Assembly: GCF_023856365.1 (NCBI RefSeq)
Contig: NW_026042432.1
Span: 1 to 64,000, forward strand
DNA: 64,000 bases
Reading direction: 5' to 3'
Origin: Brienomyrus brachyistius
Taxonomy: Eukaryota; Chordata; Actinopteri; Osteoglossiformes; Mormyridae
Position numbers and translations under genes: made by a program. Every line of letters starts with the position of its first letter. The stretch's first letter is position 1. The notes beneath the pieces were generated by a model that saw only the letters and a list, made by a program, of their open reading frames with translations, did no database searches and was not told the DNA's origin. Positions 32,901 to 44,900 of this stretch are shown piece by piece.

Positions 32901-35900
32901 TGATTTGTCTTCAGCCCCAGATCCTGACAGGCTGCCGGTGCTGGACTGGCTACCTGCCAAGGAGGGCAGGGCTAGCACACCCTTCAGGTCCTCTCCGCCA
33001 TGGGGGGCGTCGCTGCTCTCCGAGCTGTTGACAGAGTCACTCAGGGCAGACAGCGACGACGACGTGCTCTTGGTCTCGCTCAACGGGCTCCTGGGGTTCA
33101 GGCCTGACGGGCAGGAAAAACAAACAAACAAAAAGGTCAAAGGTTAGATTGGATCTCACCCTGACACCCCCCCCCCCCCCACCCCTCAACCCAGCCACAA
33201 AAAGAAAGATCAACCAATCAGCACCAGCACTCCACCGGTTTCTAACCTAAAGTCAGCCTGTCCGGCCACTTTTTGCTCTTTTTTTGCACTTGTCATGTTC
33301 TGAGAGGCCCGCATGGGGCTGGGATTGGCGTGGGTGACCGTGACTGGCACGGAACACCCTGCGACACCACAGCCGCCGCCCGCCCCCCCCCCCCCATGGG
33401 GCTGTCAGTGACAGCAAATTCCACTGGCAGCCCTTAGCGATGACAGGAGGACCGCTCTGTCCGTCGCTGACCCATGAAGCCCGACGGGAACCCGAAAATT
33501 AGCCAAGAGGAGGCGGCTCAAAGCATTCGCTGGCTGACAGCGGGTCCAGTCGCTAGCTTCTACGCCCCGCTTGGATACCACTGCCCTTTGGACGCAGAGA
33601 CGGCAGACTGGGAATGTAAAACAAATCAAGAGGAGATGAAGGGTTTCGGGAAATTCCAGCTCATGTCAATAACGCCATGGCTGTTGCACTGGACGCAAGC
33701 CAATCAGAGCTGCTAAACAATAACAACCCTTAACAAATCAGAGGGCAGCTTACAGATTAACACATTGCCGAAGTGGTATTTAACTAAGCACTACAAAATG
33801 TTAAATATTTCGATAGACCTGGGAAGATTCTCACTGGATCTGAATGGTGTACTACTACAAAACTGGCTGGCCGCAAATGACAGGTAGGAGATTCGGAAGG
33901 GCACACACCAGGCCAGCGCTAACGAGGGCTACAAGCAGAGCGCATGTTCAGTGAACGGCCATTCCAGCGTGGGCCCTGCCTGCCGTCATCCTGACATTAA
34001 TTATGTGCTTATAAGACCCACGCAGCACACACTTCACACGCGTTCGCCCAGTTGCGCAGCTGGCTACTTAACAAGTCGTCCACGTTACATAACGTGACTT
34101 TTGCGTTTTTACGTTTTTTCCTTGGCACGCGAAGAGCCTTGCCAGGCAGGGGTCGGTCGGAGGCAAACATAGACCAACGATGGGCAGAAACACCACTCCC
34201 CTGCCTGCGGCAGCACTCCGAATCTGGCACAGTGCCCCTAGTGGCCGGCAAGGGCACCAACAGGCCACCCAGACCAAAGAGCCATCTGTCTCGTGGTCAG
34301 GGTCCGCCTCCGTGACAGCTGATGGGTAAATGCAGCCTTTCCTCTCCGACTGTGCTATGGCATGTTGCTAATAAGCATTAAACAAACAACAACAACAACA
34401 ACAATACTGTGTAGCTATCAGGGCTCAGCTTTTGATTGGTTCAGATCCTGATAATACCTGCATCGTGTTACAGGTCAACACCCCAGTCCCCATGGAAGTG
34501 CACCGTTACTAGGCTTGGCAATATCTAATTTTTCCATTCCTCCTTATCATCTAAACCAGGGGTTAGCAACCCAGCTGAGAAGAGGAGCCACGTTCAGAAC
34601 TTAAAAAAACAAAAAAAAAACTGGATTTTACTGGAAACAGAAATTTATTCTAAACAGTTCAGCTATATTTTTTACGTGACACCAACAACAAAGCGCAAAA
34701 TTATTATTGTCTCATGGACTTCAGAACAAAAATGGCACGTCTCTAGCTCTCAATTATATCATTCTTATTTTTGAAATTGGTAAACAGCTGTTCCGCTACT
34801 TTGATTAAGCACTCTAACATATTCCACATCAGTGAAAGGCTTTGTGTTGTACAACCTCTCGATATGGCACAAAACCGGCAGCAAATGTGCTAAACTCCGA
34901 ACGAACGAACGTTTGCCATCTTGCCTGAAAATCAAAGTGTAGACATCGAGAAGCTATCCAAAGATACAAAGGCACAAAAACGATGCTGAACAGGTAATAC
35001 ACATACTTCATGTTTACAGCTGTGATCAAGCAGACATGTTACATTTTCAGCATACAATATAATCGGCACATTAACGCTATTTTGCATTTGCCTCTTTCTA
35101 TTCATCTCTAAATTCTTGACTTTCATCTTATACTTTTCTCTTTTTTTGAGAACTGTTCTTGGGACACAATTTCTTTAGATATGATTCGATAGTTTTACTG
35201 TTCTAGTTTACTTTTCAAAGCATCTTCACCATCATAAAAAGTGGTTACCGATTGGACTGATATTGTCCAATCAAATTAAGATACCAAGATGAACAGTTAC
35301 CAATAACCAATAGCTGAAGCTCCTTATAGTGATCACCGTTATAGTGATCAACCACTTATATGGATCAAAAAGCTTATATGGATCATTCCTGTACAAACAC
35401 TGCTTAAATAATTTGCATATAGTAATCAAGTAGTTTGTTTACAGTGTTAATTTTGGGTCTTTTTAAATAAGACAACATATGGAAAGAAAAAAAAAATAAA
35501 GAATTGCCGCAGTTATTTTAGTCTATTTTGCCTTGCAGTAACCTGTCTGCTTCTAGTAACTACCTGAGGCTAATGTTCTGTGCACAGATGACGACAAAAA
35601 GAAAATAAATTCTCTCTCAATGATAAATATAGACTGATCAAAACTTTTGATAAACTGCCAAAAACAAGCCACCGAGACGCAGCAGTAAAACGACAATAAG
35701 CGCATTGAGACAATGTAATGTTGTGAAATTCCGCTGTGTTAATAGAACTGAATGTAATATTATGTACAGGACTATACTGTATTGTAGCACATTTGAATTA
35801 AACACAGTTCAGTAATTTAATTTATACAGTATCGTAATTTGAAAAGCATCTAAAACAGCTGTACTGTATTTTGAAATCGTCAATAAAAAAACAATAAAAT

Positions 35901-38900
35901 AAAAAAAATTTAAATGTCAATTAGATGGTAATCTGCCATGAGACAAAGAAACAAATCGGTTAAAATGATCACCCGCGATCAATTTCACCCAGATGTGATC
36001 ACTATAAGTGGTTTCCACTGTATGAGACATTCGCAGAAGTCTTTTAGAATTTTTTGAGGTGTAGGGTCTGCAATGTTATCAGGTCGCTTGCAAAACCTCA
36101 TACTATACCTTCACTTACTGAATTTCGTTGGAAGAGTACCACTTAATCGGCAATGCAGTATGTACTGTATGCACGCACAACAGCTTGCTTTGGAGCGACC
36201 AGCAGACGCATGCGACTCAAGGGCCGCAGGTTGCTGGCTCTTGGTATACCACGGCATAAAGTATTCAGACGATATTTTCAAAAAACAGTCAGAAAATTCA
36301 CCGTCCTCCACAATACGAATTTGCCAGGACAGGTCCCTATGATAAATTAAGGGGAACATGCCCAAAATTTCGTAGTACACGGTTTACCGTAATGCCACCC
36401 AAGTTGCTACCGTGACGCAGTTTATCCTCACAGTACACACCACGTTGTTACGCATTGACATATACCGGCCAGTAATGCAAAGAGAGCTGCGCTGGTCATT
36501 TTCGCTGACAAAGTGGGCTGATCGTTGGCACGGCGCCCACCTGCATGCCCAGCGCTGATGTGGGCCTTCATATCGGCCTCTTCGTTGCAGACGAAGTCGC
36601 AGGTGCCGCAACACAGCGCATACATCCACTGCTCCCGGTCCACATGCAGCGACATGTGACTCACGAAGTGGGCGTTGTGATCGGTGTGGAACCCACATAC
36701 GTGGCAGCTGTGGGGGGTAAGGGGGCGGGGTTACAGAAACCAATCAGGAAGGGGTTAAGAGGCGGAGCTTGGGAGGGAAGTCAGCAGCACGTCCTGTTGA
36801 ATATTTCCCACAAAAAGTGCGCATTCAGGCGGGCGCTACCTCTTCTGTTGCCATAACGATGGTAGCACCAGGATTAGGGGATACTTGAGCGCAGTGTGTG
36901 CGCTGTAGGGTGGCTGCGCGTGTGGAAAAGCGGGACAGGAAAAGGCGGAGGAGCACCCACCTGTAATAGTAGGGGCAGCTCTTGCGGTCGATGGTCTCCG
37001 TGGCGATAGCGGTGGTTATCTGCTCGGCGTCGGTGCTCACCAGCTTGACGGAGTGGATGGTGAGGTGCTGGTTGAGGTTGGCGCGGCACTTGGCGGCGTA
37101 GGGACACAGGTGGCACTTGTACTTCCGCTCGTCTGCCAGGACCCGGCGAAGGGGGGCAGTGGGGGAGAGAGGGGGTTAGGGTTAGGGACACCCATACAGG
37201 GGAACGACAAAAAGAAAAAAGGACTGAGAGGGAAAAAAAAAATTTAAATCAGAAAAGGCTGGAGGGAGGGGCACGCTGGCGGGGCTGTCAGTGTGAGCAG
37301 CGAGGCGGGCCGCGAGGCCGGAACACCTTCCCAGGGCCTCAGCACCGCGACACACAGACATATGCTTCCGCCTCTGCTCTCCACGTGGGGGCCAAGTAAT
37401 GGGCTGCCAGCCGGCCATGTCCGCCTGCAGTCCCCGGATCGGGGGCCCCTGCGCCGGCTCTGCTCCTGCTCCCTGTGCTCCGGGGAAAGCCCGCGAAGCC
37501 GGCGCCGTCCGTATGCTCAGCTAATGAGACGAGTCGTTCTCCCACTGAGACTAATCAGAGGCGTAATCTCTTTAAAGCCGCGGGTAATCCTGTCCGGCTG
37601 CCCTCTTGTCCGGCCGCGCGCGTACCGAGAACCCGCCTCATGTGGCGCTTACAGGCCACCTTCCCTGGAAAGGGGGCAGGGCCATTTGGTGGGTGGGGCC
37701 ATTGGGCGGGCAGAGCTCAGGCTCTCACCTGTGTGTAGAGAGAGGTGCCGGGAGAGGGTCTGCTGCCGGCCGAACACCTTCCCGCACACGGTGCAGGGGT
37801 AGAGCTGCTCGCCCGGCCGCCATTGCGGCCTGCCGTTTCCCGGTTCCAGGCCCACCTTGTCCCAGTCTAGAAGAGAGGGAGCCCATCAGTCAGCTTCTCC
37901 AGGTGGCTGTGCTCTCAAGAGCCAGGCTGGTCAGCATCTACCCCACCCGCATCAGATCCACTCCAGCCGAAGGTCAGCACCCTCCCCTCCCATAATCCAA
38001 CCATCTACTTAACCCATCCCAGCGACACTGACCCGCCAATATAACCACTTCAACGAAAACGCCCCCCCCCCCCCCCAAGATATCCTGGCAGTACAATGTT
38101 AAGCCTTTGATAAAAGGCGACAGCCAGCTCCCAATTAAAATTCCAGACTGGCAGTGCCACATCCCCCCAGGGGAAGGACAGGCACAATACCTCTAACCCA
38201 TAAACGATATAGCCTGTTAGCCTGGAATGCAGGCTGAATTTAAAACACACGTCTCTGTGCTTCCCATTGGTCACTGCGTGGGCCGGGTTCATGAATATTA
38301 ATTATGTAAATCTGGATCTACTTAAGAGCATACTGGTTAATGGTTAAGCGGCTGCACCTTGGAAGGAGATGATCACAATAAGACAATGATAATGTAAATA
38401 AATGGCTGAACGTGACACTTATTTGTGATAAATAATCAAGGGAAATGTGTCTTTTTAAGACAACCGCAAAGCGACGAGATATGAATAAACTGTCGAGGGC
38501 CGGGCTGGCGACCATCTCGGCGACTGGCGCCCAGGCTGGAAAAGGCAGAGTGTGGGCTGCAGGATCGCTGGGGCAGCAGATGGGGGCGCTGTGGCAGACG
38601 CAGCTCATTCACTGGCAGCCATTAGAAGACAGATGTGCGAAATGTAGAGTGGAATGCAGGAGCATGCCAAGGCTCTGGTTACACACTCAGCCCCCTAAAT
38701 CGGGTTCGGGCGGGGGGGGGGACCGGAAGTCCTCTGAAGTAGGTGAGGGGTACGGGGTACCTGACCCGAGAGCCCGGTTCCACTGCGAGTGACACTTTTC
38801 GGAACCAGCACATCTCGGAAACTAACCGACCCGACAAACACCACTGACGCCGTGTGGCGAATTCATGCCCCCACCCCACCAAGGTGCCCACCAACACGCG

Positions 38901-41900
38901 CCAAGCCCTCCGAATGGCACAGACACAGCTTCCAGAATCCGGGCCGCGCGGTTTACGGCCGATGTGGGGGCGGCGGTGCCATGAGGGCCAGGCCCGACAC
39001 ATTGGCGCTGACAGGCGGCCCGCGGAAGCTGGGAGGGACAGCCGGCTTCCCTGGCTCTGTCGAGGACGGCTGGGGCGGGGGGCCTTTCAGGCACGTAATG
39101 GTTTAATTGGCGTTATTAATTCTGGGGAGGGAGAGGAGGCCGCCACGGCGGATGGAAGACGGACAGGCGGGCACAGACGCCGGCACGCGGCTCTCCCCGG
39201 CAGAACCAAACACAAATAGGAGGAAACAGATGCACAGTTCAAGCCGCCAAGCCCTCGCCGCATGACGCCCACCGCAATACTCCTCCGTCGCCAAGCTGGG
39301 GCGCCACAGCCACATTCCAACGCCATGGGTAAGGGTGTCGGGACAGGAGGGAAACGGCAGCGTGCATACCAAGGCGGGGGGCGGGGGGGGGTGTTCGGCA
39401 AATTAACTGCGAGGACACCCTTGACATGTAAAACGCAATCATTTTTCATTAACTCGGGGCCGGGAGGGCGGGAGCGCGCTAATTACCCTCTGAGTGCTGG
39501 GGGTGCCGTAGCTGAAGGGATGGGGGCAGAGGCTCAGGAATGGCACTCAGGCCTCTGAGGTCACGGCCTCGGTAAACCGCCACAAAGGTACCACCGAGCC
39601 CAGCCGGGTTCTGCCAATCACGCGTCTCCTTTAGGAGCTCAGCCAATCGCAAACGCCCTGCCACTTGCTACTGAACTGGTCGTGCAACCTGCAACATGCA
39701 GTCGTGAAAAACAGAGCTTTACCGAGTGGCGCCGCCCTGGTGGACGAGCTGGCCTCACCGGTGACCGGGTCCTTGGAGCACGAGTTGAAGGGTGATTGTC
39801 TGAAGCAGTCGCCAAGGTACGAAGTGCTGTGAAGAGGACCACAAGAAGTCAAGGGGTGAAAGCAAACACCTCTGAGAGCAAAGCCAGTTACCGGGGGGGG
39901 GGGGGGCAGACGTCACCACTAACCTGTTCATGCCCAGCATAGTAACGTCTTTCTGGTCGTTAGCTTTGCTCACTTTTTCTGTTACGAATAAAATGCACAC
40001 AATGTTAATTCACAGTAATCCTCTAAATACAAAAAACATTCAAAGCTGGGGGGTGGGGGGAATAAAAGGGCAGACCATAAAGGCATATCTGCCCAGACCA
40101 CGCCCCCCCCCCTCCAGATTATAGCGGCTCTGATTACAACCTAGATAAGACCAGTGCTCCCATTAACGGCAGGCCCTTCCAGTGCAGCCATGACTCCTTT
40201 CAGAGAGGCGGCTACCCCCCCCCGCCCCCCCCCCCCTCTTGACACGGCTCCATCAAATGCCTGGCCAAGGACAGAGGTCTCCCTGCGTTGCCATGACAAT
40301 CCCGCATGGGGACGGGAAGGCGCGTGCGCACGTGGTCAGGTTGGTGTGCTTCAGAAATGAGCCGCAAAGGAGGAGGGTATGATTTTGGGGGGGCGGGGGG
40401 TGGGACTCTAGCAAAACCTTAAAAAGGTTACTAAAACCTCAAAACTGAACAAAAAAAGTTAATGTTTAATATTTATTAAATAGTTAAATACTGCCTTTAA
40501 ATTGCCTGAGAAAACGGTATATTGCAGTTTTGGTGACACAGATTCTTCGACCAATTAGGTTGTCCAGCTCTCTTCGAAGCAAAAAAAAAAAAAAAAAAAG
40601 TCACATGACCCTCATTTCATCCAATCAGCACAGAGTCTCTTACCTGACAGCTTGAAGAGGAGCTCGGAGGCCATCTTGACAGAGATGTCCTGGGAGAAGA
40701 GGGCCTTCTGGGGCAGCACCAAACCCTCAGGGAGGCCGGAGAGCGGCTCGCCTGCCTCGCAGCCGGACAGCGTGCCGAAGCCCACCAGGCGCGAGGGCAC
40801 CGGGGGTAGGGGCGGCTCCTCGGGCGGGTCCACCTCCATGGGCTCCGATTTCACCACCACCTGCCGCATGCTGGCCTCCTTGTTGCTCTCTGCTGGAGGC
40901 CGTGGGAAAAGCAGTCAGCTGCCATGCCCAGACCTCCCAGTACACCCAGTTAGGGATACACCAACGCATTAAAATCAGCAGGGATTGGGGACCTGATAAG
41001 TGACCCCCCAGTCTAAAAATATGGCCAGGATCCGCCATCATTTTGCCAGCTAGTTACCAGCTGCCCCAAAACGCCAACAAATCAGCAACCTCCTGCCCAG
41101 TAACGTCAGCGAATCAGCTGCCTTACAGAGGTGACACAGAAAGGCACGAGGAAAAAAAAGAAGCCGACCAACGGACGCAGCTGTGAAGTCCCACATGTGC
41201 CCCTCCGGCCCGTGTCGGACAGAGGGGGCACAGGTGGTGGCATGGCGCGTGAGCAACCCGTTGGCCCCATCCATATGCACGGGGGTTGGCCGGGGACGTG
41301 CGCACAGTGCCCCGATAAACGCCAGGCCGGGCGCTCCGGAGGTGAGGCAGACTGCCGTGTATAAATAGCTCCGTGCCGTGCCTGATTTCTGCAGGTAACA
41401 CGTGTGGAACGGACGGCTCCCACGGCACACAGTATTTTGGGCTCTGCCCCGGTCGGGGTTTCCCCTGACGTCGCGGATAGCCAGCAGGCTCCGCCCACAG
41501 ACCCGGCAGGGGGGAAGGAGGCAGAACGAGGGCAGGGGGGGTCACGGCACGGCCACCCCGACCTACATTCAGCACGGGGACGGGATGCAGGTGCCACAAC
41601 GCCGGAATCTTGACCCGAATTCCCTGAACGAGAAAGTGGGAGCCCAGAACCAGCATCGGGGTCAAGGTCAGTGAGGGGGCAGGACGACGTTCATAGCCGA
41701 GACCCCGATTCAAGGCGGGCGACGGCTTCGACGCGAGCCTGTGACGCTCGACTTATTTTGTTTTCGTGGTACTATTTTTATTTGCAAAATCAACCCTGCG
41801 CAGACTGACGTGGTACGGTCCGCCGAGGTGGGTGACAGCAGCAGGAGGGGGAAGAGAGAGAGAGAGGGAAAGGAGCGAGCGGAGGAGAGCAGACGAGAGA

Positions 41901-44900
41901 AAGCGAGGGAGCAGAGCGGAGAGGGGGCGGGGGCACGGGGAGGGCGGAGGAGCGGGGGTGCGGAGCAGCGGGGTTGTCATTCCGAGCCGCGTCTCCTCCG
42001 GGCTCGACAGGAAGGACGACCTGCTTAGACAGGGGTGAAAAGTTCAGCCGCTTCAAGTGGGGGGGGGGGGAGTGGAGAGGCGTGCTGTGCGCTTGCGTGT
42101 CACGACGAGGCCGCGCTTGCCCCGGCAAGGACAAAGGAGGAGAGGCTCGCTTCCCGGAGGCGGCGCGTCGTTGGGTCCAACGCCGGGGCGGTCCATGGAC
42201 GGGCCGGCCCAGTCTGAACAGGGTGAGGGCTGACGGGGGATGGGGGGGGCACGCTATCTCACGGCGACTGCTGGGTAACACGGTATTAATGCGATATCTC
42301 GCCATATCCGGGATTAATGGATGCCCATCCGCAGAACCAAAGCTCACGGGACACGTCGTCATCTCTGTACTTTCACACCTAAGCCTACACATATTATGGG
42401 ATGCCACGCATCCACACGCACTGCCAGCACGCCGAGGATCCGCAGCCCTTACGCTCCTCCGACGCCGCGCCGTCCAAATCCAGCTCGTTCGCCGGCCCCC
42501 CACCCGTTAATTCTACCGCCCGCCAATCAGGGAGCAGGACTGACGTCACTGCTGTCCCCCCGGCGGACTCACGGGGACGGCCATGTTTAAGTGACCGCGT
42601 CCTCGTCACGCAAAGCTGCCTTCCTCCCTCACCCNNNNNNNNNNNNNNNNNNNNNNNNNNNNNNNNNNNNNNNNNNNNNNNNNNNNNNNNNNNNNNNNNN
42701 NNNNNNNNNNNNNNNNNNNNNNNNNNNNNNNNNNNNNNNNNNNNNNNNNNNNNNNNNNNNNNNNNNNNNNNNNNNNNNNNNNNNNNNNNNNNNNNNNNNN
42801 NNNNNNNNNNNNNNNNNNNNNNNNNNNNNNNNNNNNNNNNNNNNNNNNNNNNNNNNNNNNNNNNNNNNNNNNNNNNNNNNNNNNNNNNNNNNNNNNNNNN
42901 NNNNNNNNNNNNNNNNNNNNNNNNNNNNNNNNNNNNNNNNNNNNNNNNNNNNNNNNNNNNNNNNNNNNNNNNNNNNNNNNNNNNNNNNNNNNNNNNNNNN
43001 NNNNNNNNNNNNNNNNNNNNNNNNNNNNNNNNNNNNNNNNNNNNNNNNNNNNNNNNNNNNNNNNNNNNNNNNNNNNNNNNNNNNNNNNNNNNNNNNNNNN
43101 NNNNNNNNNNNNNNNNNNNNNNNNNNNNNNNNNNAATTAATAAGCGGACGGCTGGAACAGATGGCCCCCGACACGGTCGCTCTTGAGCCGAAAGCTCCGA
43201 TTATCCCCGCTGTGGGTACGAGAGACGCGGAGAGCCGTGTGAGGCGAGTGGCCACAAGCAGCCAGCAGGGAGCCGAAACCATCCGGAGGGGATGTTCAGC
43301 GGCCCTGCCCACCAGGGGGCGCCACTACCATGGGGTAGATCCTGAATCACCAGGATCACTTGTTAGCTACCCTCCTGCCAGCTCGCACAACCGAGGGCAC
43401 ATATGACCAGCCCACGCTGGATAAAAAGGGGCTCATTAATGAGGGGGCAAAGGCGGGGGGGGGGATTGTCAGCTGCCCTCGCCAGCTGGAAACGCCACGT
43501 GGGCCGGTGTCAGCGGGCGGAGCCCAGAAGGACGTCCTCTAATGAGGAGCGTGTTGCGGCGTGTCGGACCAGACAGCACGGCACGCTCGGCACACGGCCT
43601 GCTCCGGTTTGAGCGGGGAACGCGACACACCCCCGGGACCCGCCGTGTTTGGGCTCACTCCTGGCCAGGGCACCGCAAACACCAAGGATTTCCGGCGGGA
43701 TCCATGCTGCGTGTCAGAATGATGCCGAATTCTCCCGCTGGTGCTCAAAGTCCACACCCAGCCCTACTAGTGTCAAAACTCCCGAACCTGTATCCTACCC
43801 ATAATCCTCACCCGCCCATGTCAGTCGCTGCCCCAGAGTAAACCAATCCTGCCAGTTGTAGTGGACAGCGGGCGACAGACTTAAATCGAACAAGGCCATT
43901 TTAAACCAGCAACAGCAAGCAGGGAGGGACAAAAAACCCGAAGTGTGTTCCTGTAAAGGTCAGGGGTCGTGGAAAGTTCAGGCCGGATTGCTGAGGGATT
44001 TCGGGAAAGGCTCTCGCAGGCCTGCACCTGCCAGCGACACCAAGATGATGGATCCTCGTGCTGGGGGGGGGGGGGGAGGGGTCCCGTATGCACAGGCCCA
44101 CCTCTGACTCGCACCCCCTCCCGGGACCAACGGCCCCCAGTGACACAGCACCGGTGTTATGGCCTGTTTACTCACTCACACCTCCCCAAACACCCATCCC
44201 CCCCTGCTGCCCCATTGGAGCCTATTTATGTAACATTATTGTCTCCTGGGGGGCCCCATACCCTCCTGGGACCAGATGGGAGAGTCACCCCCCCCACCTC
44301 CCACACTCTATAAGGGCTATGGGGGCGCCAGGAGGGAGGGGGGCATAAGCAGCCTCCCCAAAAGCGATTCATTTCTGATGATGAATTATGCATGGAGTTA
44401 TTAATTAATCTAATGATCTGTGTTTTCTGCGCTACCCCCCCCCCGGAGATGACGGTGTAATTATGCAGCGCCAACGAGCTCCGAGATCCTCTGTGAGCTG
44501 ATCTTTCAGAGCCTGGGGCTTCTGCGGCGGGGCTGGGCCACCCCCATGGGCAAAGCCGGGCATGGACGACGCCAAGCTGGACCACCTGTGCCGGGCGAGA
44601 ACTCAGTTTCTACAACCCGGGAAGCACCCATAAGTCCGAACCGATTATAGCCCTGAAGCATTCTGGGAAGGCCGTACCAATCCTTTGCGATTGCGGCAAG
44701 CTAGGGGTCACCATGGATGTCTCTCCATGCCAAAAACACAAAGATCGTACACGTGGTCTTGGGCTAGGAACGGTCTTGCTAACTTTCCTCCCGAAGAACG
44801 AACATGGGGCGCAATGAATCATGGATTGGTCTCATTCGGTGAGGAAGGTCCTTGATTTTTGGGGCGGGGACTTGTACCGTCCTCTGTACTTCTGTTCTTA

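Larger units (their letters stand above)
33104..36540 (-). other. znf827: ZNF827 intron 10 with DNA-transposon debris
   Basis: No exon is seen. The AT-rich part from about 34.55 to 36.02 kb holds transposon remnants (separate entries). A C run lies at about 33167-33180. Confidence 0.6.

Noticed and set aside
31525..33000. Tandem repeats that superficially resemble a CRISPR array
   Set aside because: The units are contiguous with no unique spacers, and this is a vertebrate nuclear locus.
37171..37190. Two TTAGGG telomere-type units in a ZNF827 intron, tempting because ZNF827 is telomere-linked
   Set aside because: Only two copies in a G-rich stretch; this is within chance and no array is present.
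41106..42503. Several long overlapping open frames on both strands
   Set aside because: High GC content lowers stop frequency here; no frame shows a recognised motif or matching splice phases to ZNF827.
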